Shown here piece after piece: positions 36,078-44,227 of a stretch of DNA of 64,000 nt (position 1 is its first letter; the number at the start of each line of letters is the position of its first letter). The notes beneath the pieces are model-generated. The model did no database searches. It was not told the origin of the DNA and worked only from the letters and a program-made list of their open reading frames with translations. The stretch is from Ectobacillus polymachus (GTDB lineage Bacteria > Bacillota > Bacilli > Bacillales > Bacillaceae_G): the NCBI RefSeq assembly GCF_048159605.1, contig NZ_JBLREB010000004.1, positions 161,958 through 225,957 of the forward strand. The letters are read 5' to 3'. Made by a program: the position numbers and the translations under genes.

Positions 36078-37091
36078 ATGAATTTTGTAATGAAATATAA
36101 TGTTACTCCGCTTTATTTAACGGCACCGAGCCTGCGAAGACCTGAAATTCCGATGCAAAAAGTTGTCTTTATTGTTGCACACGATACAGGAAATCTGAAT
36201 TCAACTGCTGCACAAAATGTAAGCTATTATGAAAGTTCTCGTAATGAAATAAGTGCTTCTGCTCATATTTTTGTAGATGATAAACAAATTATAGAATGTA
36301 TCCCTGCCTTGACGGGTCTAGCCGAAAAAGCGTGGCACGTTCGCTATAATGTAACAGGGGATAATGAACGCTTTGGTGTGGATGCAAACGATGCAGCTAT
36401 TGGAGTTGAGCTTTGCTTTTCAGATGATGGTTCAATTAATAACGAGGAGGCATATAAACGTTACGTTTGGGTAATTGCTTATATTTGCTACCGTTTTGGA
36501 CTGGATCCTGCTACTAGTATTGTAGGGCATGAAGAGCTTGATCCAACCCGTAGAGAAGATCCCTCGACTGCCTTGCGCTATACAGGGCGCACTTTTTCTA
36601 ATTTCGTGCAAGATGTAGTGAATGAATATGCTGCTTCAACTGGAGAAGGTAGTCCAGCACCTCAGCCATCACCAATTGGAATAGGAATTGCCACTATTAT
36701 TGTTGATTCACTAAATGTTCGTTCAGAACCGAGCTTAAATGGCTCTGTTTTGAAAGTTGTGCATAAGGGAGAAGTATATATCGTATACTGTGAACAAAAT
36801 GGCTGGTACAACGTAGGTGGGAATGAGTGGATTAGTGGAAAGCAGGAATATGTTAAGTTTGCGCCAAATGAACAAACTTCTTCACCTCAGCAGATTACCT
36901 CTGGCAATGCAATCATTCTTGTCGATGCATTAAACGTTCGCTCAGGTCCAAGTATAGATAGTAGCATAGTGAAAGTTGTGCATAAAGGAGAAACGTACCG
37001 GGTTTATTATGAAGAAAACGGCTGGTATAACGTCGGTGGAAATGAATGGATATGTGCTAATCAAAAATATGTTCGTTTTCGGCCAAATTAA
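36078..37091 (+). CDS. N-acetylmuramoyl-L-alanine amidase with two SH3b domains
   Basis: 337 residues. Amidase_2 domain (about 25-185) with zinc-ligand positions in VAHDTGN (His35), AWHVRYN and the DPTRREDP block, GHEELDP before it. After a Pro/Ser linker two bacterial SH3 repeats (about 208-268 and 275-337), each with LNVRS-P-S, KVVHKGE and GWYNVGGNEWI, for wall binding. No signal peptide is visible, as in phage-type or mother-cell lysis amidases; release may be by lysis. AAGGAGGAG precedes the ATG. No holin nearby, so prophage origin is not shown. Probably a cell-wall or spore-release hydrolase. Confidence 0.9.
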   Translation: MNFVMKYNVTPLYLTAPSLRRPEIPMQKVVFIVAHDTGNLNSTAAQNVSYYESSRNEISASAHIFVDDKQIIECIPALTGLAEKAWHVRYNVTGDNERFGVDANDAAIGVELCFSDDGSINNEEAYKRYVWVIAYICYRFGLDPATSIVGHEELDPTRREDPSTALRYTGRTFSNFVQDVVNEYAASTGEGSPAPQPSPIGIGIATIIVDSLNVRSEPSLNGSVLKVVHKGEVYIVYCEQNGWYNVGGNEWISGKQEYVKFAPNEQTSSPQQITSGNAIILVDALNVRSGPSIDSSIVKVVHKGETYRVYYEENGWYNVGGNEWICANQKYVRFRPN

Positions 37092-37132
37092 CCTAGAAAG
37101 GTGCACCTTTTTTGGTGCATCTTTCTAGGTTT
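37090..37132 (+). terminator. Terminator of amidase gene
   Basis: ACCTAGAAAGGTGCACC / GTGCATCTTTCTAGGT long stem with a T-rich loop; TTTACAT follows. Confidence 0.8.
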
Positions 37133-37152
37133 ACATAAGAGATACATTTGTT

Positions 37153-37168
37153 TGTGAAATGATTCGCA
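37153..37168 (+). promoter_or_regulatory. Possible Fnr box upstream of pflB
   Basis: TGTGAAATGATTCGCA fits the Bacillus Fnr consensus TGTGA-N6-TCACA with one mismatch. It lies about 110 bases ahead of pflB, a gene expected to be induced without oxygen. Confidence 0.55.
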
Positions 37169-37277
37169 AAGGTTTCACATCTACTTACGTCATTACTTCC
37201 TATCAAATAGTATGCTAGTAATGAGATCTGCTATATTAAAGTCTTATCCCTTATGAATGGAATGGAGGAGATTAAAG

Positions 37278-39527
37278 ATGACTCAAATGGTAGAAAAGAT
37301 CATAGACGCTTGGCAAAGCTTTAAAGGTGCAACTTGGAAACGAGAAATTAATGTACGAGATTTTATTCTGCAAAATATAAGCTGTTATGATAGCGATGAA
37401 TCATTCTTGAAAGATGCTACCAATGCGACAAAGGCATTGTGGGCACAAGTGATGGAACTTACTCAATTAGAACGACAAAATGAAGGCGTTTTAAATATGG
37501 ATACTGAGATTGTATCAACGATTATCTCTCATAATCCTGGATATTTAAATAAAGAATTAGAAGCTATAGTTGGTTTTCAAACAGATGAGCCATTTAAACG
37601 CTCACTACAGCCATTTGGCGGTATTCGGATGGCAGAACAAGCATGTGAGTCCTATGGCTTTAAGGTGAGAGAAGACATAAGTCAAATTTTCCGAGATTGG
37701 CGAAAGACGCATAACCAAGGTGTATTTGACGCATATACAGATGAAATGAAGGCTGCCCGAAAATCAGCTATAATTACTGGTCTACCTGATGCGTATGGAC
37801 GGGGGCGTATTATCGGTGATTATCGCCGCGTTGCGCTATATGGTGTAGATCGCTTGATTGAGGAGAAAAAGCGTGACTTTCAAAGTACATCGAACATAAT
37901 GAGTGAGGAAGTAATTCGCCTTCGCGAGGAAATTGCCGAGCAAATTCGGGCATTATCTGAATTAAAGAAGATGGCAGCTTCGTACGGATTCGATATTGCA
38001 AAACCTGCTACAACTGCTCGTGAGGCATTCCAGTGGCTCTACTTTGCATATTTAGCTGCTATTAAAGAACAAAACGGAGCGGCGATGAGCTTAGGACGTA
38101 CGTCAACGTTCTTAGATATTTATATCGAGCGTGATTTACAAAATGGAACATTGACAGAAGAAGAAGCACAAGAACTAGTTGACCATTTTGTCATGAAGCT
38201 TCGTCTTGTTAAATTTGCGAGAACACCTGATTATAATGAACTGTTTTCCGGTGATCCAACCTGGGTATCAGAGTCAATAGGCGGGGTTGCACTTGATGGA
38301 AGAGCACTTGTTACGAAAAACTCATTCCGTTTTCTTCATACATTAACGAATTTAGGGCCTGCACCGGAACCAAATTTAACGGTACTTTGGTCTACGAAAT
38401 TGCCGCAAGCATTTAAAAGCTATTGTGCAAAAATGTCTATCCAGACGTCAGCCATTCAATATGAAAATGATGATTTGATGCGTGTTGAATATGGTGATGA
38501 TTACGGAATTGCCTGCTGCGTTTCTGCTATGAGAATTGGAAAGCAAATGCAGTTTTTTGGTGCACGGGCAAATTTAGCAAAAGCATTGTTATACGCTATT
38601 AATGGCGGTAAAGATGAAAGATTAAAAGTACAAGTTGGACCAGAATATCAAGCAATTACAGCCGATACCCTGCAATATGAAGAGGTAATGAAGAAGTTTG
38701 ATACAATGATGGATTGGTTGGCTGGCTTATATATAAATACGTTAAATATTATTCATTACATGCATGATAAATATAGCTATGAACGCATTGAAATGGCATT
38801 ACATGACACTGAAATCATTCGTACGATGGCAACAGGAATTGCAGGTTTGTCCGTTGTTGCGGACTCACTTAGTGCGATTAAATATGCTACTGTAAAACCA
38901 ATTCGGGACGAAAACGGTATTGCCGTAGATTTTGCTATTGAAGGAGATTTTCCGAAATACGGAAATAACGATGATCGTGTCGACAGCATTGCCATTGATA
39001 TAGTAGAACGCTTTATGAAGAAGCTTCGTAAACATAAGACGTATCGTGACTCTACTCATACGATGTCGATTTTAACGATTACTTCTAATGTTGTATATGG
39101 TAAGAAAACAGGAAATACACCAGATGGTCGCCGCATGGGTGAGGCGTTTGCACCAGGTGCGAATCCAATGCATGGCCGCGATACGAAAGGAGCGCTAGCA
39201 TCCTTGCTTTCTGTTGCTAAACTTCCGTATCATTACGCGTTAGATGGAATATCCAATACGTTTTCCATTATTCCAAAGGCACTTGGAAAAGAAGAACATA
39301 CACAAGTGGAAAATCTGGTAACGATGTTAGATGGCTATGCTAGTAAGGAAGGTCATCATTTAAACGTCAATGTATTTAATAGAGAAACACTTCTTGATGC
39401 AATGGATCATCCAGAAAAATATCCACAGTTAACGATACGTGTATCTGGTTATGCGGTTAACTTCATTAAATTAACACGTGAGCAGCAAATAGAAGTGATT
39501 CATCGTACAATGCATGAATCTATGTAA
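37278..39527 (+). CDS. pflB: Formate acetyltransferase (pyruvate formate-lyase)
   Basis: 749 residues. Cleaves pyruvate with CoA into acetyl-CoA and formate by a glycyl-radical mechanism in anaerobic growth. Active Cys413-Cys414 in GIACCVSAMRIGKQ and radical Gly724 in IRVSGYAVNF; G-N-TPDGRRMGEAFAPGANP is also typical. ATG at 37278 is preferred as GGAGGAG lies 7 bases ahead; an ATG 21 bases upstream lies before that site. pflA follows after 18 bases. Fully oxygen-sensitive enzyme, so the organism is a facultative anaerobe. Confidence 0.97.
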   Translation: MTQMVEKIIDAWQSFKGATWKREINVRDFILQNISCYDSDESFLKDATNATKALWAQVMELTQLERQNEGVLNMDTEIVSTIISHNPGYLNKELEAIVGFQTDEPFKRSLQPFGGIRMAEQACESYGFKVREDISQIFRDWRKTHNQGVFDAYTDEMKAARKSAIITGLPDAYGRGRIIGDYRRVALYGVDRLIEEKKRDFQSTSNIMSEEVIRLREEIAEQIRALSELKKMAASYGFDIAKPATTAREAFQWLYFAYLAAIKEQNGAAMSLGRTSTFLDIYIERDLQNGTLTEEEAQELVDHFVMKLRLVKFARTPDYNELFSGDPTWVSESIGGVALDGRALVTKNSFRFLHTLTNLGPAPEPNLTVLWSTKLPQAFKSYCAKMSIQTSAIQYENDDLMRVEYGDDYGIACCVSAMRIGKQMQFFGARANLAKALLYAINGGKDERLKVQVGPEYQAITADTLQYEEVMKKFDTMMDWLAGLYINTLNIIHYMHDKYSYERIEMALHDTEIIRTMATGIAGLSVVADSLSAIKYATVKPIRDENGIAVDFAIEGDFPKYGNNDDRVDSIAIDIVERFMKKLRKHKTYRDSTHTMSILTITSNVVYGKKTGNTPDGRRMGEAFAPGANPMHGRDTKGALASLLSVAKLPYHYALDGISNTFSIIPKALGKEEHTQVENLVTMLDGYASKEGHHLNVNVFNRETLLDAMDHPEKYPQLTIRVSGYAVNFIKLTREQQIEVIHRTMHESM

Positions 39528-39545
39528 CGAAAGGGGCGCTTATGA

Positions 39546-40283
39546 ATGAAAGGGCGCATTCATTCTATCGAATCATGCGGTACTGTTGATGGGCCAGGCA
39601 TTCGCTATGTGATTTTCTTACAGGGCTGTTTACTGCGGTGTCAATATTGCCATAATGCGGATACGTGGAATATTGGAGGCGGGAAAGAAGTATCTGTTGA
39701 AGAAATTATGGAGGATGTGAAATGTTATCTTCCATTTCTTAAGGGAGGCGGTGTAACCGTTAGCGGCGGGGAGCCCCTTCTACAGCTTGATTTCTTAATC
39801 GAATTATTTAAACAATGTAAGGAACTCGGTATCCATACAGCTATCGATACTTCAGGTGGATGCTATAGTGAGGAGATGCTATTTCAAGAGAAGCTCGGGG
39901 AACTAATGAATTATACCGATTTATTACTATTGGACATTAAACACATTGATTCACATGTTCATCGTAAGCTCACGGGTAAACCCAATGAACATATTTTATC
40001 CTTTGCTCGTTATTTGTCAGAGAAAAGAAAGCCTATTTGGATTAGACATGTTCTTGTTCCAACGATTACAGATAAAGAAGAGGATCTTCGCAAGCTTTCA
40101 TTGTTCCTAGGAACGCTTCGAAATATAAAGAAAGTCGAGGTTCTTCCGTATCATAAGCTTGGTGTATATAAATGGAAAGAGCTGGGCTTAACGTATCCGC
40201 TTGAAGGCATAGAACCACCTACAGAAGAACGTGCTGCATGGGCAAGACAAATCTTAACAGAAAACCTAATTCCTATGAATTAG
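39546..40283 (+). CDS. pflA: Pyruvate formate-lyase activating enzyme
   Basis: 245 residues. Radical-SAM enzyme that puts the glycyl radical on PflB. The cluster motif is Cys28, Cys32, Cys35 (GCLLRCQYCHN), followed by the SAM-binding GGGVTVSGGEPLLQ and LLDIKHID. Operon with pflB (18-base gap), ATG behind AAAGGGG. The terminator begins inside the last codons. Confidence 0.96.
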   Translation: MKGRIHSIESCGTVDGPGIRYVIFLQGCLLRCQYCHNADTWNIGGGKEVSVEEIMEDVKCYLPFLKGGGVTVSGGEPLLQLDFLIELFKQCKELGIHTAIDTSGGCYSEEMLFQEKLGELMNYTDLLLLDIKHIDSHVHRKLTGKPNEHILSFARYLSEKRKPIWIRHVLVPTITDKEEDLRKLSLFLGTLRNIKKVEVLPYHKLGVYKWKELGLTYPLEGIEPPTEERAAWARQILTENLIPMN

Positions 40284-40298
40284 GTTTTTCTTTTTACG
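40261..40298 (+). terminator. Terminator of pflBA
   Basis: AAAACCTAATTC / GAATTAGGTTTTTC stem with a short loop; overlaps the pflA stop codon. Confidence 0.85.
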
Positions 40299-40467
40299 AG
40301 CATTCCTGCATACAGGCTGGCTTACCTTTCTTTTATTATGGAGAAGAGAAGGAGAATGGAGTATACTAAACAAGGAATTCTTTATTTGTAAAGGAATATT
40401 TAATATATATTAATAATTTGTAAAACGTAATGGTAATCATGACTCTGTGCCATACATTACTTCAACA

Positions 40468-40496
40468 TTGCGAAAGCGTGTTTGGAAACGTATAAT
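40468..40496 (+). promoter_or_regulatory. SigA promoter of ugtP
   Basis: TTGCGA (40468-40473), exactly 17 bases, TATAAT (40491-40496). RNA should start near 40503, leaving a leader of about 157 bases. Confidence 0.75.
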
Positions 40497-40502
40497 AAAT
40501 GA

Positions 40503-40659
40503 GAATAAATGCGGAGTAGGGGTATTGGTACAGTTATGATCGTCTAGGAAGGTTATGACCAGCCACCTAGAGCACCAGGAAACTCATATGAAAAATATAG
40601 TAAGTTGTTTGTAAGGTCATCGCAGTATTACAAGCAGGATAAGCTAGGAGTGAATTTGT
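40503..40659 (+). ncRNA. Structured ugtP leader with short upstream frames
   Basis: The leader contains a foldback CTAGG...CCTAG with an inner GGTT/AGCC pair (about 40543-40570) and two tiny frames, ATG CGG...TAG (12 codons, about 40508) and ATG AAA...TAA (8 codons, MKNIVSCL, about 40588) preceded by AGGAAA. No known riboswitch class fits. The rest of 40284-40467 shows nothing beyond the pfl terminator. Confidence 0.35.
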
Positions 40660-41793
40660 TTGATCAATAACCCCAAAGTGTTAATTTTAACTGCGCACTA
40701 TGGAAACGGTCATGCGCAGGTAGCGAAAACACTAAAACTTGCGTTTCATCAAAGTGGAGTACAACAGGTTATTGTACGTGATTTGTTTTCAGAATCACAT
40801 CCTGTTCTTACCGATATAACAAAATATTTATATTTAAAAAGTTATACAATTGGTAAACAGCTATACCGATTGTTTTATTACGGAGTAGAAAAGATTTACA
40901 ATAAAAAATTCGCAAAGTGGTATTCGAATTTTGGAAAAAAACGGCTTGCTTCAATTTTACATATGGAAAAGCCAGATATTATCATTAATACTTTTCCAAT
41001 CATAGCTGTTCCAGAATTTAAAAAGAAGATGGGATTAGAAATTCCTGTTTATAATGTAATAACTGATTTCTGCCTTCATAAAATTTGGGTACATACCTAT
41101 GTGAATCAATATTTTGTAGCAACTGAATATGTGAAGGAGTTGATTGCGAATATAGGAATTTCTCGTGAACAAATCACTGTTACGGGAATACCGATTCGCC
41201 AAAACTTTGAAAGTCGGATCTATTCGGAAGATCATTATGAAAAATATGGTTTAGATCCTTCAAAGAAAACGTTGCTCATTTTAGCTGGAGCGCATGGTGT
41301 ACTAGGGAATGTCAAGGAACTGTGTGAGCTATTTATGAGTGTCGCTAACTTGCAAGTGGTTGTTATTTGTGGAAAAAATGAAGAGCTGCAGAAGGAAATT
41401 CGAGAATTACATGGAGACTCTATTAATGTTTTCGGATATGTTGAGCAAATAGATGAATTATTCCGTATTTCCACATGTATCATTACAAAGCCAGGCGGTA
41501 TCACGCTTAGTGAAGTCGCTTCCTTACAAGTGCCAGTTGTACTTTATCACCCAGTACCAGGACAAGAAACGGAAAATGCGGTGTATTTTGAACAAATAGG
41601 TGGAGCAGTGGTTATTCGTGAAGGCGATGATGTGTTTCTGAAAACCAATCAATTGCTACAGGATGATCATAAATTAGAACAAATGCGAGGGGCATTAAGA
41701 AGAATTCATAAGCCGAATGCTGCAAGACAAGTGGTTTCGGCTGTATTAGAGAAGCATCAGCAACAAGAAGCAGTACTTGAACCGGTAAGATAA
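40660..41793 (+). CDS. ugtP: Processive diacylglycerol beta-glucosyltransferase
   Basis: 377 residues. Transfers glucose from UDP-glucose to diacylglycerol, giving glucolipids and the lipoteichoic-acid anchor; in B. subtilis it also links sugar supply to cell size through FtsZ. VLILTAHYGNGHAQVAKTL, YLYLKSYTIGKQLYRLFYYGVEKIYNK and DFCLHKIWVH are near-identical in form to B. subtilis UgtP, and the donor site KPGGITLSE with PVPGQE is intact. TTG start at 40660 with TAGGAG ahead. No transmembrane segment; membrane-associated. Confidence 0.95.
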   Translation: MINNPKVLILTAHYGNGHAQVAKTLKLAFHQSGVQQVIVRDLFSESHPVLTDITKYLYLKSYTIGKQLYRLFYYGVEKIYNKKFAKWYSNFGKKRLASILHMEKPDIIINTFPIIAVPEFKKKMGLEIPVYNVITDFCLHKIWVHTYVNQYFVATEYVKELIANIGISREQITVTGIPIRQNFESRIYSEDHYEKYGLDPSKKTLLILAGAHGVLGNVKELCELFMSVANLQVVVICGKNEELQKEIRELHGDSINVFGYVEQIDELFRISTCIITKPGGITLSEVASLQVPVVLYHPVPGQETENAVYFEQIGGAVVIREGDDVFLKTNQLLQDDHKLEQMRGALRRIHKPNAARQVVSAVLEKHQQQEAVLEPVR

Positions 41794-41794
41794 C

Positions 41795-41832
41795 CTTGGC
41801 ATCTCCCATTTTAGGTGAGATGCTTTTTTCTT
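41795..41832 (+). terminator. Terminator of ugtP
   Basis: GCATCTC / GAGATGC core stem with flanking pairs, then TTTTTTCTTG. Confidence 0.85.
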
Positions 41833-41838
41833 GTTTAG

Positions 41839-42015
41839 TTATCCACAATAATTATTTTGAAACATGCTTACATTATCCGGTTATTAACATAAATATCCAC
41901 ATTACCCACAGTAATTACAAAAATATCCACATAAAACAGGAGTACTTTACAATTTGTTTGAAGAGATTTGAGTAATTTACGGTTAGTTATTCACAATTAA
42001 TAATAATGTGGAAAA
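41839..42015. other. Cluster of DnaA boxes
   Basis: Six 9-mers of DnaA-box type in 177 AT-rich bases: TTATCCACA (41839-41847, exact), ATATCCACA (41893-41901), TTACCCACA (41902-41910), ATATCCACA (41923-41931), TTATTCACA (41987-41995, fits TTATNCACA) and, on the minus strand, TTTTCCACA (42007-42015). Two match the consensus and four differ at one base. Five have the same orientation. No replication gene is near, so it is more likely a DnaA-binding locus than an origin. Confidence 0.7.
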
Positions 42016-42039
42016 AAAGCGTGTAGAAAAAAATAGAAA

Positions 42040-42078
42040 AAGATGCAAGGAAATGTATCCTGTGCATCTTTTTTAGCG
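42040..42078 (-). terminator. Terminator of yfhE, usable on both strands
   Basis: AAAAGATGCA / TGCATCTTTTTT stem with an inner AGGA/TCCT pair, 32 bases beyond the yfhE stop. Confidence 0.75.
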
Positions 42079-42109
42079 CACTTGTAAGAAAAAGGTATCG
42101 TTCCCAGCT

Positions 42110-42232
42110 TTAATAAATTCCATTTGGCTTGAATCCAGCAACTCGGTCAGCACGTTTGAACTCTCGTTGATACAAAACCTCTTGCGTTGCAGATAGCTTA
42201 TTTCTCATTTTTTCACGTTTTTTCTTATCCAT
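42110..42232 (-). CDS. yfhE: YfhE-family small protein
   Basis: 40 residues, basic: starts MDKKKREKMRNKLSATQEV and continues LYQREFKRADRVAGFKP. The S-AQEVLYQREFK-ADR core is the signature of YfhE proteins, found next to yfhF-recX in Bacillus. ATG at 42232 behind GGGGTGAT. Too short for usual gene callers. Function unknown. Confidence 0.88.
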   Translation of the reverse strand: MDKKKREKMRNKLSATQEVLYQREFKRADRVAGFKPNGIY

Positions 42233-42247
42233 TTAGAATCACCCCTA

Positions 42248-42279
42248 CTATTGGAATCATTATGTATCGTTTCCAATAG
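42248..42279. repeat. Inverted repeat between GNAT gene and yfhE
   Basis: CTATTGGAA (42248-42256) and TTCCAATAG (42271-42279), 14 bases apart. No T run, so it is either a weak terminator for the acetyltransferase gene or an operator before yfhE. Confidence 0.5.
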
Positions 42280-42296
42280 GATGATTTCTTATACGA

Positions 42297-42851
42297 TTAT
42301 GCCTCTTTTAAAATTGTATCTAGTACTACTCCTTCACGTAATGTGTGAAGCGTGTATTGATCCTTAGATATTTCGTACAAATCGTACGTATCTCCATCTC
42401 CATTAATTTGCTCATAAATCGATTTTCTCGTTTCATTGGCAAACGTTACATAGGGTAGTTTTAGCGCAGCTTTTAACGAACGAGTATTTACCTTGCGAAT
42501 TCTCATAAAAATCGTTTCCATACCCAGCTCATAAAAAACCTCATGGAAAAAAGAATCCTTAGCTAATTTGTTATAGCCTTTTCCGTGAAAAGGCTGACCA
42601 ATCCATGTTCCTAGAAACCCAGCACCTTCTACAATATCATATAATGTAATGGTACCGATTGGATTTCCCCATTCGTCTAAGATCGTTCTTGAAATTAGTT
42701 CACCACATTCTTCGGCTTCAATCATTTGCTTCGTTACAAACAGAAACTCCTCGTAGGAAGATACTTTATGACGAACAAATGGGAAGACATTTGGATGTAC
42801 CATCAAATCATAAAGAGCAGAGCAGTCGTGTAGGTCGCGTTTTTTTAACAT
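42297..42851 (-). CDS. GNAT-family N-acetyltransferase
   Basis: 184 residues. LKKRDLHDCSALYDLMVHPNVFPFVRHK is the RimJ/RimL-like N-terminus; GTITLYDIVEGAGFLGTWIGQPFHGKGYNKLAKDSFF holds the acetyl-CoA loop (Q-x-x-G-K-G form), and IRKVNTRSLKAALKLPY is the family's last conserved block. Acceptor may be an N-terminus, amino group or small amine; not predictable. AAAGGAGG precedes the ATG. Its upstream region holds a long hairpin and a tRNA-like sequence on the same strand. Confidence 0.87.
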   Translation of the reverse strand: MLKKRDLHDCSALYDLMVHPNVFPFVRHKVSSYEEFLFVTKQMIEAEECGELISRTILDEWGNPIGTITLYDIVEGAGFLGTWIGQPFHGKGYNKLAKDSFFHEVFYELGMETIFMRIRKVNTRSLKAALKLPYVTFANETRKSIYEQINGDGDTYDLYEISKDQYTLHTLREGVVLDTILKEA

Positions 42852-42894
42852 TCTATATCCTCCTTTAACGAGGGGAGAATGCTTTCATAACAAA

Positions 42895-42944
42895 CCCACC
42901 CTCGAAATTTTTTAATGTAGCTTGAAAAAAAATTTCGGGGTGGG
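42895..42944. repeat. Long inverted repeat upstream of GNAT gene
   Basis: CCCACCCTCGAAATTTTTT and its near-perfect complement AAAAAATTTCGGGGTGGG enclose an 11-base loop. On the minus strand the 3' end of the tRNA-like element forms one arm, so this hairpin and the T-arm of that element exclude each other. It can also act as a terminator for an RNA ending in the T run. Confidence 0.75.
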
Positions 42945-43003
42945 AATCGAACCCACTAGAACCAGTCTACCTAACTGGTGGCGCACCATTTGCCTTCCCC
43001 ATT
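42932..43003 (-). ncRNA. tRNA-like RNA or tRNA relic (pseudo-tRNA)
   Basis: Reading the minus strand from 43003: D arm GGCA..CGCC with GG in the loop, anticodon arm CCAGT-TAGGTAG-ACTGG (perfect 5-bp stem, 7-base loop), a 5-base variable loop TTCTA, and a perfect T arm GTGGG-TTCGATT-CCCAC. The acceptor stem pairs at only about 4 of 7 positions, the loop lacks U33, and no CCA is encoded. The spacing of all arms is that of a tRNA. It is therefore not a working elongator tRNA. A T run follows directly, as at the end of a small RNA. A pseudo-tRNA called tRNA-Other is known from B. cereus; identity with it is not established here. Confidence 0.6.
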
Positions 43004-43091
43004 CATCAATTTAAACAAATTGATTATGGTTTATATTCATTTTTCTATTTGTATAATACTTCATATTGTTTAAAAAATAAACATATTTGTT

Positions 43092-44213
43092 TTAATTTTT
43101 TGTGTGGATAATTTGACCATTTATCATGGTTAAATATGGCTTCGCCAAGTAATGAAAAGGATGATGTGACCAAAGAACTATATCTGCATCCTTGCCTACT
43201 TCTAAGCTTCCAATACGGTGATCGAGGTTAACATTTCTAGCAGGATTAATAGTTATTGCCCGCAAGGCAGTTTCTTCTGATAGACCTTCACGAACTGCTA
43301 TCGCTGCACATAAATTTAAGTACTGAATAGGTGTATACGGATGATCCGTCGTAATTGATATCTCAACACCAACCTCATCAAGCTTAGCGTAGGTGCTCCA
43401 TGATTTATTTTTTAATTCAACCTTTGATTTTCTTGTGAACGTAGGACCAACGCTTACCTGTAAGTTACGTCCAGCAAGCTCATCTGCAATCAGATGTCCT
43501 TCGGTACAATGTTCAATACGTAAATCTAGTTTGAACTCATCTGCTAATCGAATGGCAGTAAGAATGTCGTCTGCTCGGTGTGCATGAATTCGAACCGGTA
43601 TTTCACGATTTAGCGCTTGTAAAATAGGCTTCATTCGAAAATCAGTTGCACGGCCGTATTGCTGGGCCTCATAAAATGATTCACGAAGCATCCCCATGAT
43701 TCCCATTCTCGTAATAGATGCATCACTGCCATTGCTATGCACACGTTTTGGGTTTTCCCCTAGTGCAATTTTTAAACCAGCAGGCTCTTGTAAGATCATA
43801 TTTGAAATGTTTTTGCCGGCAGTTTTCATAACACAGGTTGTTCCACCAATTACGTTTTGACTTCCCGGCATTACGTGCACAGCTGTAATTCCACTCTTAA
43901 TTGCATCTTGAAATGCAATATCAAGCGGATAAATACCGTCAATTGAACGAATATGAGGAGTCAAAGCTTCAATTGTGTCGTTTGCATCATTTCCAGCCCA
44001 GCCGGTTCCTTCATCATACAAGCCAAGATGAGTATGAACATCTATAAAGCCTGGAAATAAATACAAGCCATGTGCATCAATAATTTGCATGTCACTACTA
44101 GGTGTAATGTTTGCTTGTATGGAACTGATTTTTCCATCTTCTACTAGAAGATCTCCAAGTAATGTTTGTGCTGTAATTGGATAAATGGTCGCGTTTTGAA
44201 ATAATATTTTCAT
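43092..44213 (-). CDS. Amidohydrolase-family protein
   Basis: 373 residues. Metal-dependent hydrolase of the imidazolonepropionase/dihydroorotase-like superfamily: GFIDVHTHLGLYDEGTG (metal HxH), RIHAHRADDI, RIEHCTEGHLI and ITTDHPYTP (late Asp) are in the right order. KTAGKNISNMILQEPAGLKIALGENPKR shows the group seen in many Firmicutes with unknown substrate. Two tandem ATGs; the second (44213) has better spacing from AAGGGG. Divergent to the tRNA-like element, 15 bases after yfhF on the same strand, so yfhF and this gene may be one transcript. Confidence 0.87.
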   Translation of the reverse strand: MKILFQNATIYPITAQTLLGDLLVEDGKISSIQANITPSSDMQIIDAHGLYLFPGFIDVHTHLGLYDEGTGWAGNDANDTIEALTPHIRSIDGIYPLDIAFQDAIKSGITAVHVMPGSQNVIGGTTCVMKTAGKNISNMILQEPAGLKIALGENPKRVHSNGSDASITRMGIMGMLRESFYEAQQYGRATDFRMKPILQALNREIPVRIHAHRADDILTAIRLADEFKLDLRIEHCTEGHLIADELAGRNLQVSVGPTFTRKSKVELKNKSWSTYAKLDEVGVEISITTDHPYTPIQYLNLCAAIAVREGLSEETALRAITINPARNVNLDHRIGSLEVGKDADIVLWSHHPFHYLAKPYLTMINGQIIHTKN

Positions 44214-44227
44214 CATAAACCCCTTAG

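Noticed and set aside
36078..37091. Amidase as endolysin of a prophage
   Set aside because: Domain plan would fit, but there is no holin, tail or other phage gene next to it.
41839..42015. The chromosomal origin of replication
   Set aside because: No dnaA, dnaN or other origin genes are near, and the neighbours are yfhE-type genes known to lie elsewhere on the Bacillus chromosome.
42932..43003. A functional tRNA-Thr (anticodon GGT)
   Set aside because: The acceptor stem fails at three or more pairs and position 33 is A instead of U. It is reported as a tRNA-like element only.
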